A stretch of DNA of 64,000 nt from Lenzites betulinus (Eukaryota; Basidiomycota; Agaricomycetes; Polyporales; Polyporaceae). Positions within the stretch are counted from its first letter, which is position 1. Each line of letters opens with the position of its first letter. The notes under the pieces were generated by a model, which had not been told where the DNA came from, searched no databases, and was given only the letters and a program-made list of their open reading frames with translations. Below, in pieces: positions 33,930 to 45,025 of this stretch. Position numbers and translations under genes: made by a program. Location: contig JABYQU010000060.1 in the NCBI GenBank assembly GCA_022264855.1, positions 1-64,000 of the forward strand, in the 5' to 3' direction.

Positions 33930-34636
33930 CTACGTATCTTGAACAAGACCTATTCCCTCCCTCCTCGATCCAGCCCATCCCCTCCCACCTGAATCCGCCC
34001 CCCCCAACTCGAAGCCGCGGGTGAAGTCCGCCAGCCACGCGCTGTGCGTGCTCTGCATGACGGAGGGGTCCCGGTCGAAGCGCGGCGCGCGGGCCTCGCG
34101 AAATATGGCGAGCAGCACCTCGTGCGGGAAGCGCGTGTTGCCTGGGTACGCCGGCTGCTGGAAGTACGTCGGTCCCGGTAGGCACTGCAATGCAACGCAA
34201 CGGTGCGGCTGTCAGTGCCGGTCGACGGTGTGGTGAGTTTCAGGAATAGCCTACGCCGCTCTGTTCCATAAAATACTTGACTGCGCCTTTCAGCGCCGCT
34301 TGTTCCTTTCGTAACGTATGCATTTCCTGGCGGACGAGTTATCAGCAAGTACTGCTCTCAGCGCGCAATCCGATCCTCTGTCATTGATCAGCGCGATGAA
34401 CCGCTACTAACCACTTTGACGCGTTCCAGGACCCGTTTTTCCTCTCTCAGGTAGGCAGCCTCCGTGCGAAGGGAGGACAGCTCCTCCGCGATGCCTATAA
34501 GCGGGCGCGCAACGAGCTCCTTGAGCACAGACGCGTCCTCCAGGGCTCGCCCGTCGTCCGCCGACGCGCCCTCCGCAGCCACGACTGGCAGATTTGGAGT
34601 GGCCTGGGACGGCGACTGCGCCAGGCTCGAGTCCAT
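33930..34636 (-). pseudogene. Chimeric 5' fragment of the F-box gene fused to transposon end (copy 3)
   Basis: As the fragment at 26978-27705, but the C-run one base shorter shifts the transposon-encoded tail, which reads TRGFELGGADSGGRGWAG and stops at 33930. Coiled coil and F-box core are kept; the substrate-binding part is missing. Confidence 0.7.
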
Positions 34637-35103
34637 GGGTGCTGTTCAAGTCGACGACTTCCGAGCCGACAGTGGCACAATATTGGAATTCGGAGAGCGG
34701 ACTGTGGCGCCTCAGGCTCCTACCCACCCGCGGCTTCGAGTTGGGGGGGGGCGGATTCAGGTGGGAGGGGATGGGCTGAATCGAGGAGGTAGAGGATGAA
34801 GTTCAAGCCAGGTGGCAATAGATCAGGTTACGTCCGAGAATGATGCACGTGCTAAGTCATATAACCGAGTGTCCCCCCGCCCAACTCTCAGCAGCGGCTG
34901 GCAGCAAACACGAGTAAATACACGGAGCCCGGACAGAGAGCGCCCAGCACCCTCCCCATTTGGAAGGCGGGCCACCGAGGCGCCCAAGGTATTATCAGTG
35001 TATTCTCAACGCAGGCGAGTTTCTGTCTGCCGCTTTAGGGAAGCAAGTAGCGTGCCGAGCTCGCGCGAGCAGCGTGCCTTGAACTCGTTGTTCTCCCACC
35101 ACC

Positions 35104-37846
35104 ATGGACCCCCACCGCGCCCATTTAATCCAGCAAACTCTACTATATCTACAATCTAGCGGTATCCTGCTCTCCGAGCTCATCTTGTATGCCTTACAGC
35201 AATATCATGACCCTTCCCATCCAATCCTCCGTGATCTAGTCGTCCATACCACCAGCATCGCCGCTGCATTATACCACCAGGAGGCGACTACGAATCAGCT
35301 CTGTTCGTGGGCTCACCAACTCGCCTGCATACGGTATGGAAATGCTATGCACAAGTTAACACTGCGCGAGAACGGGTGGCACTTCAACGCCGCGCAAACC
35401 CATCCGGATCAGCTGCGTGATTTCCGAATCGAAGACATGGTTGTAGGGATGTACCGCAGGGCGGGTGAGCTGTGGGGCCTTTTCCAGGCCATGATGGGCT
35501 TCAAGCCTGGTGATTTGCCCCCGGTCGAGGCCGAGACCGTGCTGGATGAGGACGATCTGGACGCGGAGTACTGGGGTGCAACCACAACGGAGCTAGAAGA
35601 GAAGAAGGCAAAGCAAGCGAAATTCGTCAATATTGTACGTCCACTACGCATCTCACCATTAGAAACCCGCTGACCCATTGACCTGTTAACAGAAAATCGC
35701 CGTGATCTTGAGTATTCTTGCGCAAGGGCGAGATCCGCGCTGCAACGCCCTCCAAAGTATTGTCGGGATTTTCTGCCATGCCTGCAACGCTCCCGAAAAA
35801 CTTGTAAAAGTTCTCTCTAAGATGGGGGTCTCGGTCTCACTCAAGTCCGTGCATCGCGCTATCATTTCCCTATCTCACAAGAGCTCTGAGAGCATCGAAG
35901 AGCTCGGAGCCACTCTCCTCGCCTCAATTGGGTTCGACAACTTCGATCAGCTCCTTAAGGCTTTGGTTGCCACCGTCGATGATCCCCGTGCACGGGGGAT
36001 GCTCCACATGGCGTCCGGAACGCTACTCCGCCTCGACCATGGCGTCACACTCGAAGACCTCCGGTGTTCGCGTCTTATCTGGGCGCGATCTGAATTTAAT
36101 ACACTTAGCCCCGATCGCTGCCTGTTTGATCCAACAGCCACCCTCGAACATCTGCTCTTCTTGCACCCTGAGACGAACGCCGAGGGTTCGTTGTCGCGGC
36201 GCGGTCAGTTTCGTTCTTGGATGTTCCAGCGCACCCTGGTCAAACACGGCCCGGAATTCTTTGAGAAGTACGCCGCTGAGCTCTCGGAGCCATCTCCCGT
36301 CGATCAAATCCCTGTCACAACGCTGTACCAGGTGCCGCTCCGTGCGATGGACATCAACCTTTCGACCGTGTCCGGTAATATTGAGGCCATCGAGAATATG
36401 TTCCGGCAGGCAGGCATCGGCGATCCGAGCATCCCAGGCCAGTCCCGCATGGCTGAGGACATATCGGAGTTCGTCACGCTGGTTCACGGTGATCTGGGCA
36501 CGTTTGAGCGAGTTCTAACAGCACGCCGGCGTCGTTCTGTTGAGCATACGCCGTTTGATCGCCTTCAGTCGGTGGTCTTTGTCATGGCCTCTTTCATGTC
36601 AAGATGGCGGCTGCAGACACTATCTGGCGCGTCTTTGTGACCCCGGATGGTGCTCGGAGGGATCCATTAGGCTTTTATAAACTCGCCGCCAGACTCCGCC
36701 CAAACGACAGTAACCATCTCATCTCGAACGCCAAATTTCGCGAGCAGCACGAGCTCATCGGGGACGTCGGCAATGTGCTCCGGCTCAATGTGTGGGAGGT
36801 TGAGGTCAAACGGCGCACTCGTTTGTCCCTCGCACAGTGGGCTGCAAAAAAGCCGACCCTTTCCGAAGTCCAGGAAATTGCGGATTATATTGCATTGCGT
36901 TACGTCGAAGGGGACGGTATGGATCTCTATGACGACTGGCTTGAACGAGTAGGAGGCCCCGGGAGTCAGGATCAAGTCTATGCAAACACTCGCAGAATTC
37001 ACAATCTTCTTCTTCTCTACGAGGAGTTGTCATACGCAATGAATGCCGGGGACATTGGGCGTGTGGAAACACTCCTGCCTGCATGGATTCCATTATTCCG
37101 TGCTGTGGGGAAACACAAGTATGGATCGCGTACGTTACGCTTTATGCATTCCTTGTATTTTGTTTATCCCGAACGTTTACGGTGAGTCGCTATCCGACAC
37201 GAGAGCAACATTAGAGAACTTATTTTTCGCTTTGAAGGCGTGCCATACGGTATAATATTCTTGTGAATCCAACTGGCAAGCCAAACGAGTTTCGAGCCGT
37301 TGACTGGATCGTTGAGTTCCTTAACCTCCTTATCAAGGTTAGCAGGGCAGGCTCGGGGTTGTATTATCTGAACTGATTAGAGTATAGTACTTCTACGGTG
37401 GCGAAGGCTCTAACTACACGAAGGAGCGGATCTTACTCGAGTCGGTGCTAGTCCTGATCTATCGTAACGTCCACAAAACTATGGAGCGCAACTTTGCACT
37501 GCCCGGAATTACAATAGCGCACGGACAACCAAATATGCAGGCGACATTCAAGGCCGTATTAGCAGCTATCGTAGCGGAGGGGGAGAAGGGTCCAAACGAG
37601 TATGTACGAGGGCGTCGTGCACCGTATGTACTGCCGGACTCGATTAGTGATGGTGTAAGTATACTCAAGGCGGAGGGGCTGAAGAAGGCGCAGACACAGG
37701 AGAGGGGCACTGATCAGGGAGACGTGGAGATGGGGGAGGCAGAGGGTGATGGGGAACAGGCGGCGGAGGCGGAGGATGAGGAAGCGCAGCTTGAAGGTGG
37801 GCTGGGACTAACGGTGGACGACTTGAGCACGGAAGGGTGGCTTTAG
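35104..37846 (+). pseudogene. DUF6589 gene, copy 3, frameshifted
   Basis: Identical to the other copies except that GGG becomes GG near 36587 (catggcctc against catgggcctc). This shifts the frame right after FDRLQSVVFVM and ends the open frame at 36640. The rest of the gene is unchanged downstream (36604-37185 is open in the original frame). A homopolymer sequencing error would look the same, so real loss of function is uncertain. Confidence 0.75.
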
Positions 37847-40615
37847 TTGATGTAATAGATGCACTTACTTTCTCCGACGCGAAGAACGATGCGGCGGACA
37901 GGCCGATCCGCAAACAGGGTGTCCAATGGGCAGTACGGGCGGACGGCAGTGACACTCGATGTCGTGACGCCAGTGGACGGGCCGGCGGCGTTCGAAATGG
38001 TATGCGCACCCATTGTGTCGTTGAGCGAGCTGTTCGGCTGCGCATTCTCCTTGTCGCGGCGCTCGCGCATCGTCTCGCTGTAGTTGGGACACATTTTATT
38101 TGTGCGTATATGGCCCGTCGCGTTGCATGCGCTGCACTTGCGCGGCGCGGCGACTCTCTTAGCAGCGGCCAGAGGCCCGGCAGCTGCCGCATCGGTGGGG
38201 TTGACGGGCGTATCTTGCAGAGGGTCGCGGGAGACCTGTGGCTCGACCGTTTGTGGATAGATACTAAAAGTAATGTCCCGCACGCAGTGGTTAGTACAAG
38301 GATTAAATACATATGGTTGATAACACGTACCTGTTCACCACGCACAATACCTCCTCGCCCAGTTTGGTTGCCAAATCCCACTTGGTTTCGCGAAAGAGGT
38401 TGGCTACTGATGTGAGCTTGCGGGCGCGCGCGCAATCAACGATACGCTTGAGTGTGTCATTGGGCATGATGTATGATGCACCTAGGTTATTGAGGTGCGC
38501 GCGGCCGTACTTTGCGAGCATTTTCTCTCGCCGGAGGGCGTTGAGCGCGGCATGGAGTTCGATGTCCTGGCTGTCCATTGTATACTTTGCAGCAACCTTC
38601 GATGCACGAGGGGCGGTAGCGGTCGCGGCGGGAGCGTCGGAGGTGGGAAATACGGAGAGGAGAAGGCTGTAGTGCGGGGAGCAGAGAGAGCAGCAGGGGC
38701 CAGAGGAGGGGGGAGGAGTGAAGCAGCGTGCACAACAGACTTCGGTATCAGGAACTATTATGTAAGATGTAAACAACCCAAGTCAGGACTATTAAACCAA
38801 ACGAGCACCTACCAATTCTGTCGTTCTCGTAGAAAGCGGTGATAGGCTTACGATAACACTTCGCGGGACGTGATGCGGCGTTAATCAAGCTATCTAGTTC
38901 TGCTGAGATCTGAGCAGCCTCTTTCGTCTTCTTCTGTTTCGCTCCTCTCTCGCCTGGCTCGTCTGCTGCCTCCCGCGACTGGGAATACTCCACACGCAGG
39001 CTTTCGTACACAGTCAATGGAGGAGGCCGCGCAACTTCGTCTCCACTCGGGCTGCTGTTTTGCCGATCTGGTACCTCGCCACCGCCTGCCGATGCCTGCA
39101 ATTCGACATCACCCCATCCCCCTCTGCTGGCCCCTCCGATGATTGCACCGGCACGTCGACGCGAGACGTTCTGATGGCCAAAGAGCCACCTTCGGCAGGG
39201 CTGGGGCCAGGAGCGGCCGTCGAGGTCCGTGTCTTCTTCCCATTTCCTGCTCTCCCACTTCCTGCCCCCGTCGTTGTATCCGCCCGCTTACGCTTGCTTG
39301 CCTCCTTCTGAGATGCCTTCCGAGCATCCGCGTCTCTCCGCTTCTGAGCGCGCGCCATCGCCGAAGCCTTCTCGTCATCGAAGTACTTCGGTTCAACAAG
39401 AAGGACTGCAAGTCCCTCCATCCCGGAGCCTCGAGCTGCCCGGCCGAAACGTTGCCAGAGCGCATCGAGATCGCAGGTTGCCTTCCACTGCACCACGATC
39501 TCAATGCTTGGTATGTCAACGCCCTGAAATCTACTTAGCATACTACACAGGTGTAATTGTATTAAATGTATATCTCACCATGCCAAACGAGTCTGTACAA
39601 AACAGTCCCAAAATGTTATGCTCTCGGAACGCCTCGGTGGTCTGCTCCCGAAAGCGCGATGTATTGTCCGAATTGAACCAAACAATACGGTCGGAATATT
39701 CACGTGGGAGACGCTTGCGCAGAGCCTCGGTCGCGTTGATCGAGTCCTCGATATTATCGAAAAAGACTACGAAAGGACGAATGCGCATTTGAGGTGTCCA
39801 GCCGTCGGGAATGAGAAAGTCGAGATCGCGATAGCTGGACACCGCATACTGCATCTTCCGCACAGTCAGGAATACGTTCGGACGGTCGTTAGACCTGCGG
39901 ATATACAGCATGCGGTCCCGCCGTGCTTGGACGATCGAAATGACATCCGTCGACACAGACTTGGTGAACGTGGCAGATGGCATCAGATAGGGAACCCTGG
40001 GCGGAAGCATGTTCCGCAGATTACCGGACTCCGCGAGCGACGGGCGAAACGATCCCCAAGCTTTGATGCAATGAGCTTCATCCCATACGACGCTTACCAG
40101 CCGCGAGGTGAACTTCGCATTCCTCCATAGCCAGTCGAAGGACAATTTATTCTTGAATGCGACTTCAGGATTAAGCATCACGGCCCCGTGAGGGAGAGTA
40201 GCCGCTGCCTAATGGATAGTTAACTTGGGAATGAACATTAATGTGAAATCAGATTCAAACGGCGCACCCTAAAACTGTCCACATTTGCGTTCTCGCCCGA
40301 AATGGCCAATGCACGAATACCGAGGGCATCCAACTGTTGCCTGTTCTGGCTGCCGAGGAGATTGAGCGGGGTGATGACCAGCTGAATGCCTTCAGGCCGG
40401 AACAGGAGGGGAATCCAGAATGTTAATGTCTTGCCAGAACCCGTGGCTGAGACACAGACAATATCATTGTCCCCCTTCAACACTGCGAGCGCAACCTCAC
40501 ATTGCCAGAGGCACGGCTCTCGACCGAGCTTCTCCGCCGTCCTACGCCTGATCTCCGGGATATCAGGAAGGTCGGCGGGGGCAGGAGCGGCGCCCGACTC
40601 TCCCACTGTCGACAT
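37843..40615 (-). pseudogene. RecQ-like helicase gene, copy 3, frameshifted
   Basis: Identical to the other copies except that one C is lost near 39113 (caccccatcc against cacccccatcc). This breaks the frame in the basic/acidic linker after motif VI. The helicase core would still be made, without the Cys cluster and zinc knuckle. As with the DUF6589 copy, a homopolymer error is an equal explanation. Confidence 0.75.
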
Positions 40616-40965
40616 GTGCACACGAAGTGCTGGGCCTTCCTAAAGCGGCAGACAGAAACTCGCCTGCGTTGAGAATACACTGATAATACCTTGGGCGCCT
40701 CGGTGGCCCGCCTTCCAAATGGGGAGGGTGCTGGGCGCTCTCTGTCCGGGCTCCGTGTATTTACTCGTGTTTGCTGCCAGCCGCTGCTGAGAGTTGGGCG
40801 GGGGGACACTCGGTTAATAGGATTGAGCACGTGCATCATTACTGGGATCTAGCGCTGTCTACGTATCTTGAACAAGACCTATTCCCTCCCTCCTCGATCC
40901 AGCCCATCCCCTCCCACCTGAATCCGCCCCCCCCCAACTCGAAGCCGCGGGTGGGTAGGAGCCTG

Positions 40966-41439
40966 CTGGGGGGTGGGGGACGTAAGGAAGGAGACAGGCA
41001 ACGGTCAAACAGCGGCCGCGCACAACAAGACCGCAAATAAATATTCGGGGTTCCTCCCACGGCTCGATCTTTCCTCCGCCCCGATCCGCAGCCCCTCTCT
41101 CCGGCGCCCCCTCGCCGTCCGGACCCGCCGTGCAGCCAATCCGCGCCCTGCCCTGCCTCCGTTTCAGGCATGCCACCGGCCGCGGCCTGGCGCGGGGGTT
41201 GCCGCAGAGAGGGCGTCCATCTGTGCGCGCCGTGCTCGAAGATGTCGCCGCGGCCGGTGTCATCGATGCGATGGCAGGTGCGCGGCCATGGACACTCGTC
41301 ACGCCTTCCCCGCATGGCCCCACGACGCTCGTCGCTCGCCGCCCACCGCGCTGCATCACCCACGCCCCCCGCGTCCTGCCTGTCGCTGTCGTAATACAAC
41401 TCGTAGAGCCCGCTCCGTACATCGTGCACCGCCCGTACA
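40966..41439. other. Unique spacer between the transposon array and eIF3h
   Basis: Before the insertion this was continuous with the sequence upstream of the F-box gene. It is GC-rich and has overlapping long frames on both strands that look like chance. It should hold the eIF3h 3' untranslated region. Confidence 0.45.
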
Positions 41440-43058
41440 CTAGTTGCCTGCGTTGCCCTTCGCCGCGTACATTTTCACCAGCCCTGTGCTCGCCGTCTCC
41501 TCGAGGCTCTTCCCGTACGCATCGATCCGCCCGAGCAGCAGCATGCTCTCCAGCCGGCTCGGCTCCGCCGGGATCTTGAACAGCCTCGTCACGTCCTCCT
41601 CGGGCAGCGGCGCCAGCCCCGCCGCCACCCGCTGTACATTCTCCTCTTTCCGCTTCGCCAGGTACGAGTCCGCCTTCGCCTTTTCGCGTGCGATCTGCCG
41701 CTGCAGGTACCCGAGGTTGCCCTCCTCCGTCTTGTAGTTGTCCAGCGCCTCCACAATCAGCTCCAGATTCCGCGGCATGTTCGCGTTCCCCAGGTTCAGG
41801 CTCGCGTACGTCGGCGGGATCGCGGAAGAGGGCAGCGCCAGCGCCGGGTTCGTCTGCACCGCCGCCGACACCGCGGGCTCGGCGAGCGTGCCAAGGAACG
41901 AGCTCAGGAGCGCGTTTGTGCGAATTTTGAGCGGCACCTCCTCGAGGATGCTCGAGAACGTCAGCCGGTGGTCGATTAGGCTGCAAAGCCTCCGTTCAGC
42001 GCGTTTTCCCACCGGACATAACGCAAAGCCAATCACCTCGTGCTGCTGAAGTTGTTCCTCTTGTACGCGTCTAGGAACGCCCTCGTGAGACGGAACGCCC
42101 GGAAAGACGCGTTCCCGCGTGCGGTCTGCGAAATGTCTAGCACGGCGATTGATGAGTCTTAGCAACGGCGCGAAAACACGTTCGGGGGTTCCAGGCGCAC
42201 CGTGCACGATGATGATGCCGCCGTGGCGCAGCCGCTCCTGGTGGATCGCCTGCGTTTCGACCAGCGTTTGGTTGAAGAACGACCCGAGCGTCATGCCCTG
42301 GTAAAAGCCGATCACGCTATCGTCGGCCTGCACCTCCTTTAACGAGCGAAGCATCGCCGACTGGTACCGCGCTGCACGCCGACCCGGATTAATTTTAATC
42401 TGCCGTCATTGCCGCAGCAGCACCGCGCCCGCACTCACAAATGCTCTTCGCGGACTTGTCGTCCTCGTCGTTCGAGTGGTGCGGCAGCGGGAACGAGTTC
42501 GACACCTCCAGCGTCCCGTCCAGGTCCAGGCCGAGCAGCAGCCCGTGCGCGGAAGAGCCCGGCGCCTCTTTTGCGTGCTTGACGATCTTCGAGACGGCCT
42601 GCGCGAAAAATCGACCGGGGCAGCCGCGGAGCACGCCCGAGGATCAACAAACGCCAGATAAATCGCGTCAGTAAAGCCTCCATCGCGGACACGGGCGCTG
42701 CGTGCGCAACCCCGAAAGAAGGGCAGCGAGACCGGAGCGCACGGGAGGCACGGACGCCGTCGAAGGCGTGCGCGGGAATGTGCCCTCGACCCTAGGACGC
42801 CTGCCGGAGGCAATTTGCCTCGACCCGCACCCGTCAGGCCCAGAGGGCACCGAGGGAAATGACCGCCCGTGCGGCGAGGGATGGGCTGCTCACCATCGCG
42901 TCCAGCTGCACGCTCGTGATGTGTATCTCCGCCTCTATATCGATCACCTGCGCCATCGACGCAGGGATGGCTTCATAGGTCGGTGCGCTCGGTGTGGGTG
43001 CGGCTTGGGGTGCGGGAAGGGTTGCGGCGAGGGCCGCGGCCATGGATGTTGCAGCCAT
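41440..43058 (-). CDS. Translation initiation factor eIF3 subunit h (MPN domain)
   Basis: Part of the eIF3 complex that loads mRNA on the 40S subunit in the cytoplasm. Five exons. Exon 1 starts MAATSMAAALAATLPAP and ends HITSVQLDAM. A ~290-nt intron leads to AVSKIVKHAKEAPGSSAHG, LLLGLDLDGTLEVSNSFPLP and NDEDDKSAKSI; the MPN domain continues RYQSAMLRSLKEVQADDSV, GFYQGMTLGSFFNQTLVETQ and IIIVHD. Two short introns then give FRAFRLTRAFLDAYKRNNFS and LIDHRLTFSSILEEVPLKIR. The C-terminal helices end VKMYAAKGNAGN. The JAMM zinc ligands of active MPN+ enzymes are absent, as expected for eIF3h. The transposon array lies 474 bp beyond the stop. Confidence 0.92.
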
Positions 43059-45025
43059 ATATGCGGGGTTTTGGAATTTGTTCTAGTGTGCACAGGTAGT
43101 TTTATGGGCCTCCGAGCTGAGAGAAATAGCAAGCAAGCGGAGAGCTGGACTGTAGGGATGCGCTTGAGTACGCCGGCGAAAAGACAAGGCTCTGAAAGTT
43201 AGAGGCTCTTGCCAAACATGCCAAAACTCGTCCATGCACGTGATCTCATATTGAGCCAAGAAGTTCGCTCGAGCTTCTGCCATGCTTTTCGTGCAATGGC
43301 CATGGTCCTCGCAGTCAGAAAATGTCAGCCGGAAACTTCGTGTAAAAACGAGCTTCTAAATGAAAATTTATCTACGCCCCATGTTGCATGCACAACAGCG
43401 CCATGATTTCTATACTTTATAAAGCACTGCATGTTCTAAAGAATTTGCTACGGAAAAATATGTCTCAAATACGAAGTTTTCTTTCCATTTTGTGCTCAGT
43501 TACTACGACCTGAAATATCCACAGGTTTGTACGGAACATATCTGGTACGATCACGTGCCGAACGCATCGAACCCCAGATAAGGCACAAGGAGGTCTTCGT
43601 GACGGGCATAATACTCTTGAAGTCGAACCTCCACCATCTCTCCTCCTCCTCGTCGAAGGGCCGTCTTCCCCACACCGCCGCCTCTTCCTCATTCCGATGC
43701 CTGTCAGACACCCTCCTCCCCCCGACTCAGCACTAGCCCATGTAATATGTACTGACCTACTAATCAAACAGCATGATCAGTGCGGAAAACACGCATATAG
43801 TGAGGTAAAATCATCATTACTAGCTTACAACCTTTCAAACTGATGTTAGTACTAATCAATTTCTGCAGCCCATCGGTACATTTTTCGACCGTGCTCGTTC
43901 AACTTCTGACAGCCTTCGAGCTCGTTACTAATATTGCTAACATACTGACTTACTGACACCACTGACATACTGACTTACTGACATTACTAACAATACTGAC
44001 ATACTAATCTGGTGGGCTTGATGAGGTCCAAGTACATTGTAAGTACTCTTAGTAGTGTATAGTCTCATGTTCAATATATATCTTGTGCCGGCCGCATATG
44101 ATAGCTGTGGCTTGTTTGAGTGCCATGTAAGCGCCAACGCGCGAAGAGCCAGGCTACGTCATTTGAGATAGGCGCCAAATTCTAAAAAACATCGAGGAAA
44201 ACTAGCGGAAAACGGTATATATTGTGTGCGTTTGCTCAGGGTTTGCTGCGAAGTAACGTCAGGAAAATATCCATCATACTCTGACTTTGACTGACATTTT
44301 TCGGTAGCAAATGTCGGGCGACGCCCAGTGAAGCGGATCGCAGTCAAAGTCCTGCAACCCCTATCATTACATGCGAACTTTTCGAAGGTTTAAACAGTAA
44401 TCTTGCTACTGTCATCCTCCACATTAATTGAGAAACGATGTACCATAACTTGACGAGATCGCTACACAAACGATGCATGCCAATGACGCCTTCAGGAGCT
44501 GCTCTAAATATAGATACAGGAACACAGTTACTTGGGATGTCAGCTCCATTAAGCGAGGCATAGAGTTCGATCATGTTACTTGTTAACTGCCTGACTGACC
44601 AACCACTGGCCGGGGAAAACTGTTGAAAGTGACAGACTCGGCCGAAGGAGCAATCGGACGTGCTTCCTCGTCGCCCGTTCACAGCGGCGAACAAATGGAT
44701 CTGAATGCTCCCCAGGCGAAACCTCGTCCCACGGTGTTCAACCCGTCAAACAGCAGGGCCTCCGTGGTCTAGAGCCCCTTGGTGGGCGGGAAGAGGCAAG
44801 CCCAGAGGCTCGCAAGGATCGCGAATCATCGGCACGCAGCCCGCTTAGATGAGCGCGCGCCGGGTTATCTTATCAGATACCCCAAAGCCCCAAACGGGTT
44901 TTGCCGGAGTATGACTTAATGCCCATGGCCGCCGGTCAGGCTCAAGAACACTAACTCTCCTCCGCCCTCGACCGCTCCCATCCTCCCACCGCAGCGACCG
45001 CGCCCGCCAAGGCCTGCATGCGACC
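43059..45025. other. 2-kb region with no confident gene; short tandem repeat inside
   Basis: It holds the eIF3h and zinc transporter promoters. Small frames exist on the minus strand: 43496-43711, with an Arg/Glu-rich stretch EEEERWWRFDFKSIMPVTKT, and 44344-44694. Neither has a recognised relative or clear exon structure. The first could be a gene remnant. Confidence 0.4.
43932..44010 (+). repeat. Short tandem repeat of (tg/ta)actgacatac units
   Basis: Imperfect repeats of tactgacttactgac and tactgacatactgac alternate, with variants ending ctaac. A simple minisatellite; no function visible. Confidence 0.6.

Larger units (their letters stand above)
27093..34023. repeat. Tandem array unit 2 (6931 bp)
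   Basis: Identical to unit 1 wherever I compared it, apart from one C fewer in a C9 run of the right inverted repeat (about 33997-34004). Confidence 0.95.
27782..34023. mobile_element. DUF6589-RecQ transposon, copy 2 (right end clipped)
   Basis: Inverted repeats lie at 27782-28110 and 33711-34023. Both genes are open. The right end is clipped at the same base as in copy 1, which shows that the two joints derive from one event. Confidence 0.85.
34024..40965. repeat. Tandem array unit 3 (terminal unit with complete transposon end)
   Basis: It starts at the same F-box position as the other units. It ends with the full inverted-repeat terminus at 40965 and then runs into unique host sequence before eIF3h. 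It differs from unit 1 by single-base losses in a G run (near 36587) and a C run (near 39113). Confidence 0.95.
34713..40965. mobile_element. DUF6589-RecQ transposon, copy 3 (both ends complete)
   Basis: 6253 bp. It starts CAGGCTCCTACCCAC (34713) and ends GTGGGTAGGAGCCTG (40951-40965). The flanking dinucleotide CT is on both sides (34711-34712 and 40966-40967), a weak candidate for a 2-bp target duplication. Inverted repeats are at 34713-35041 and 40640-40965. Both genes carry a 1-bp frameshift. This copy defines the ends of the element. Confidence 0.85.

Noticed and set aside
40859..41986. 375-codon minus-strand frame running from eIF3h into the transposon end
   Set aside because: It uses a different frame from the eIF3h exon it overlaps; it is a GC-rich shadow.
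43496..43711. Small minus-strand gene with WWRFDFKSIMPV
   Set aside because: No clear start context, splice joints or known relative; mentioned only as a possible remnant.
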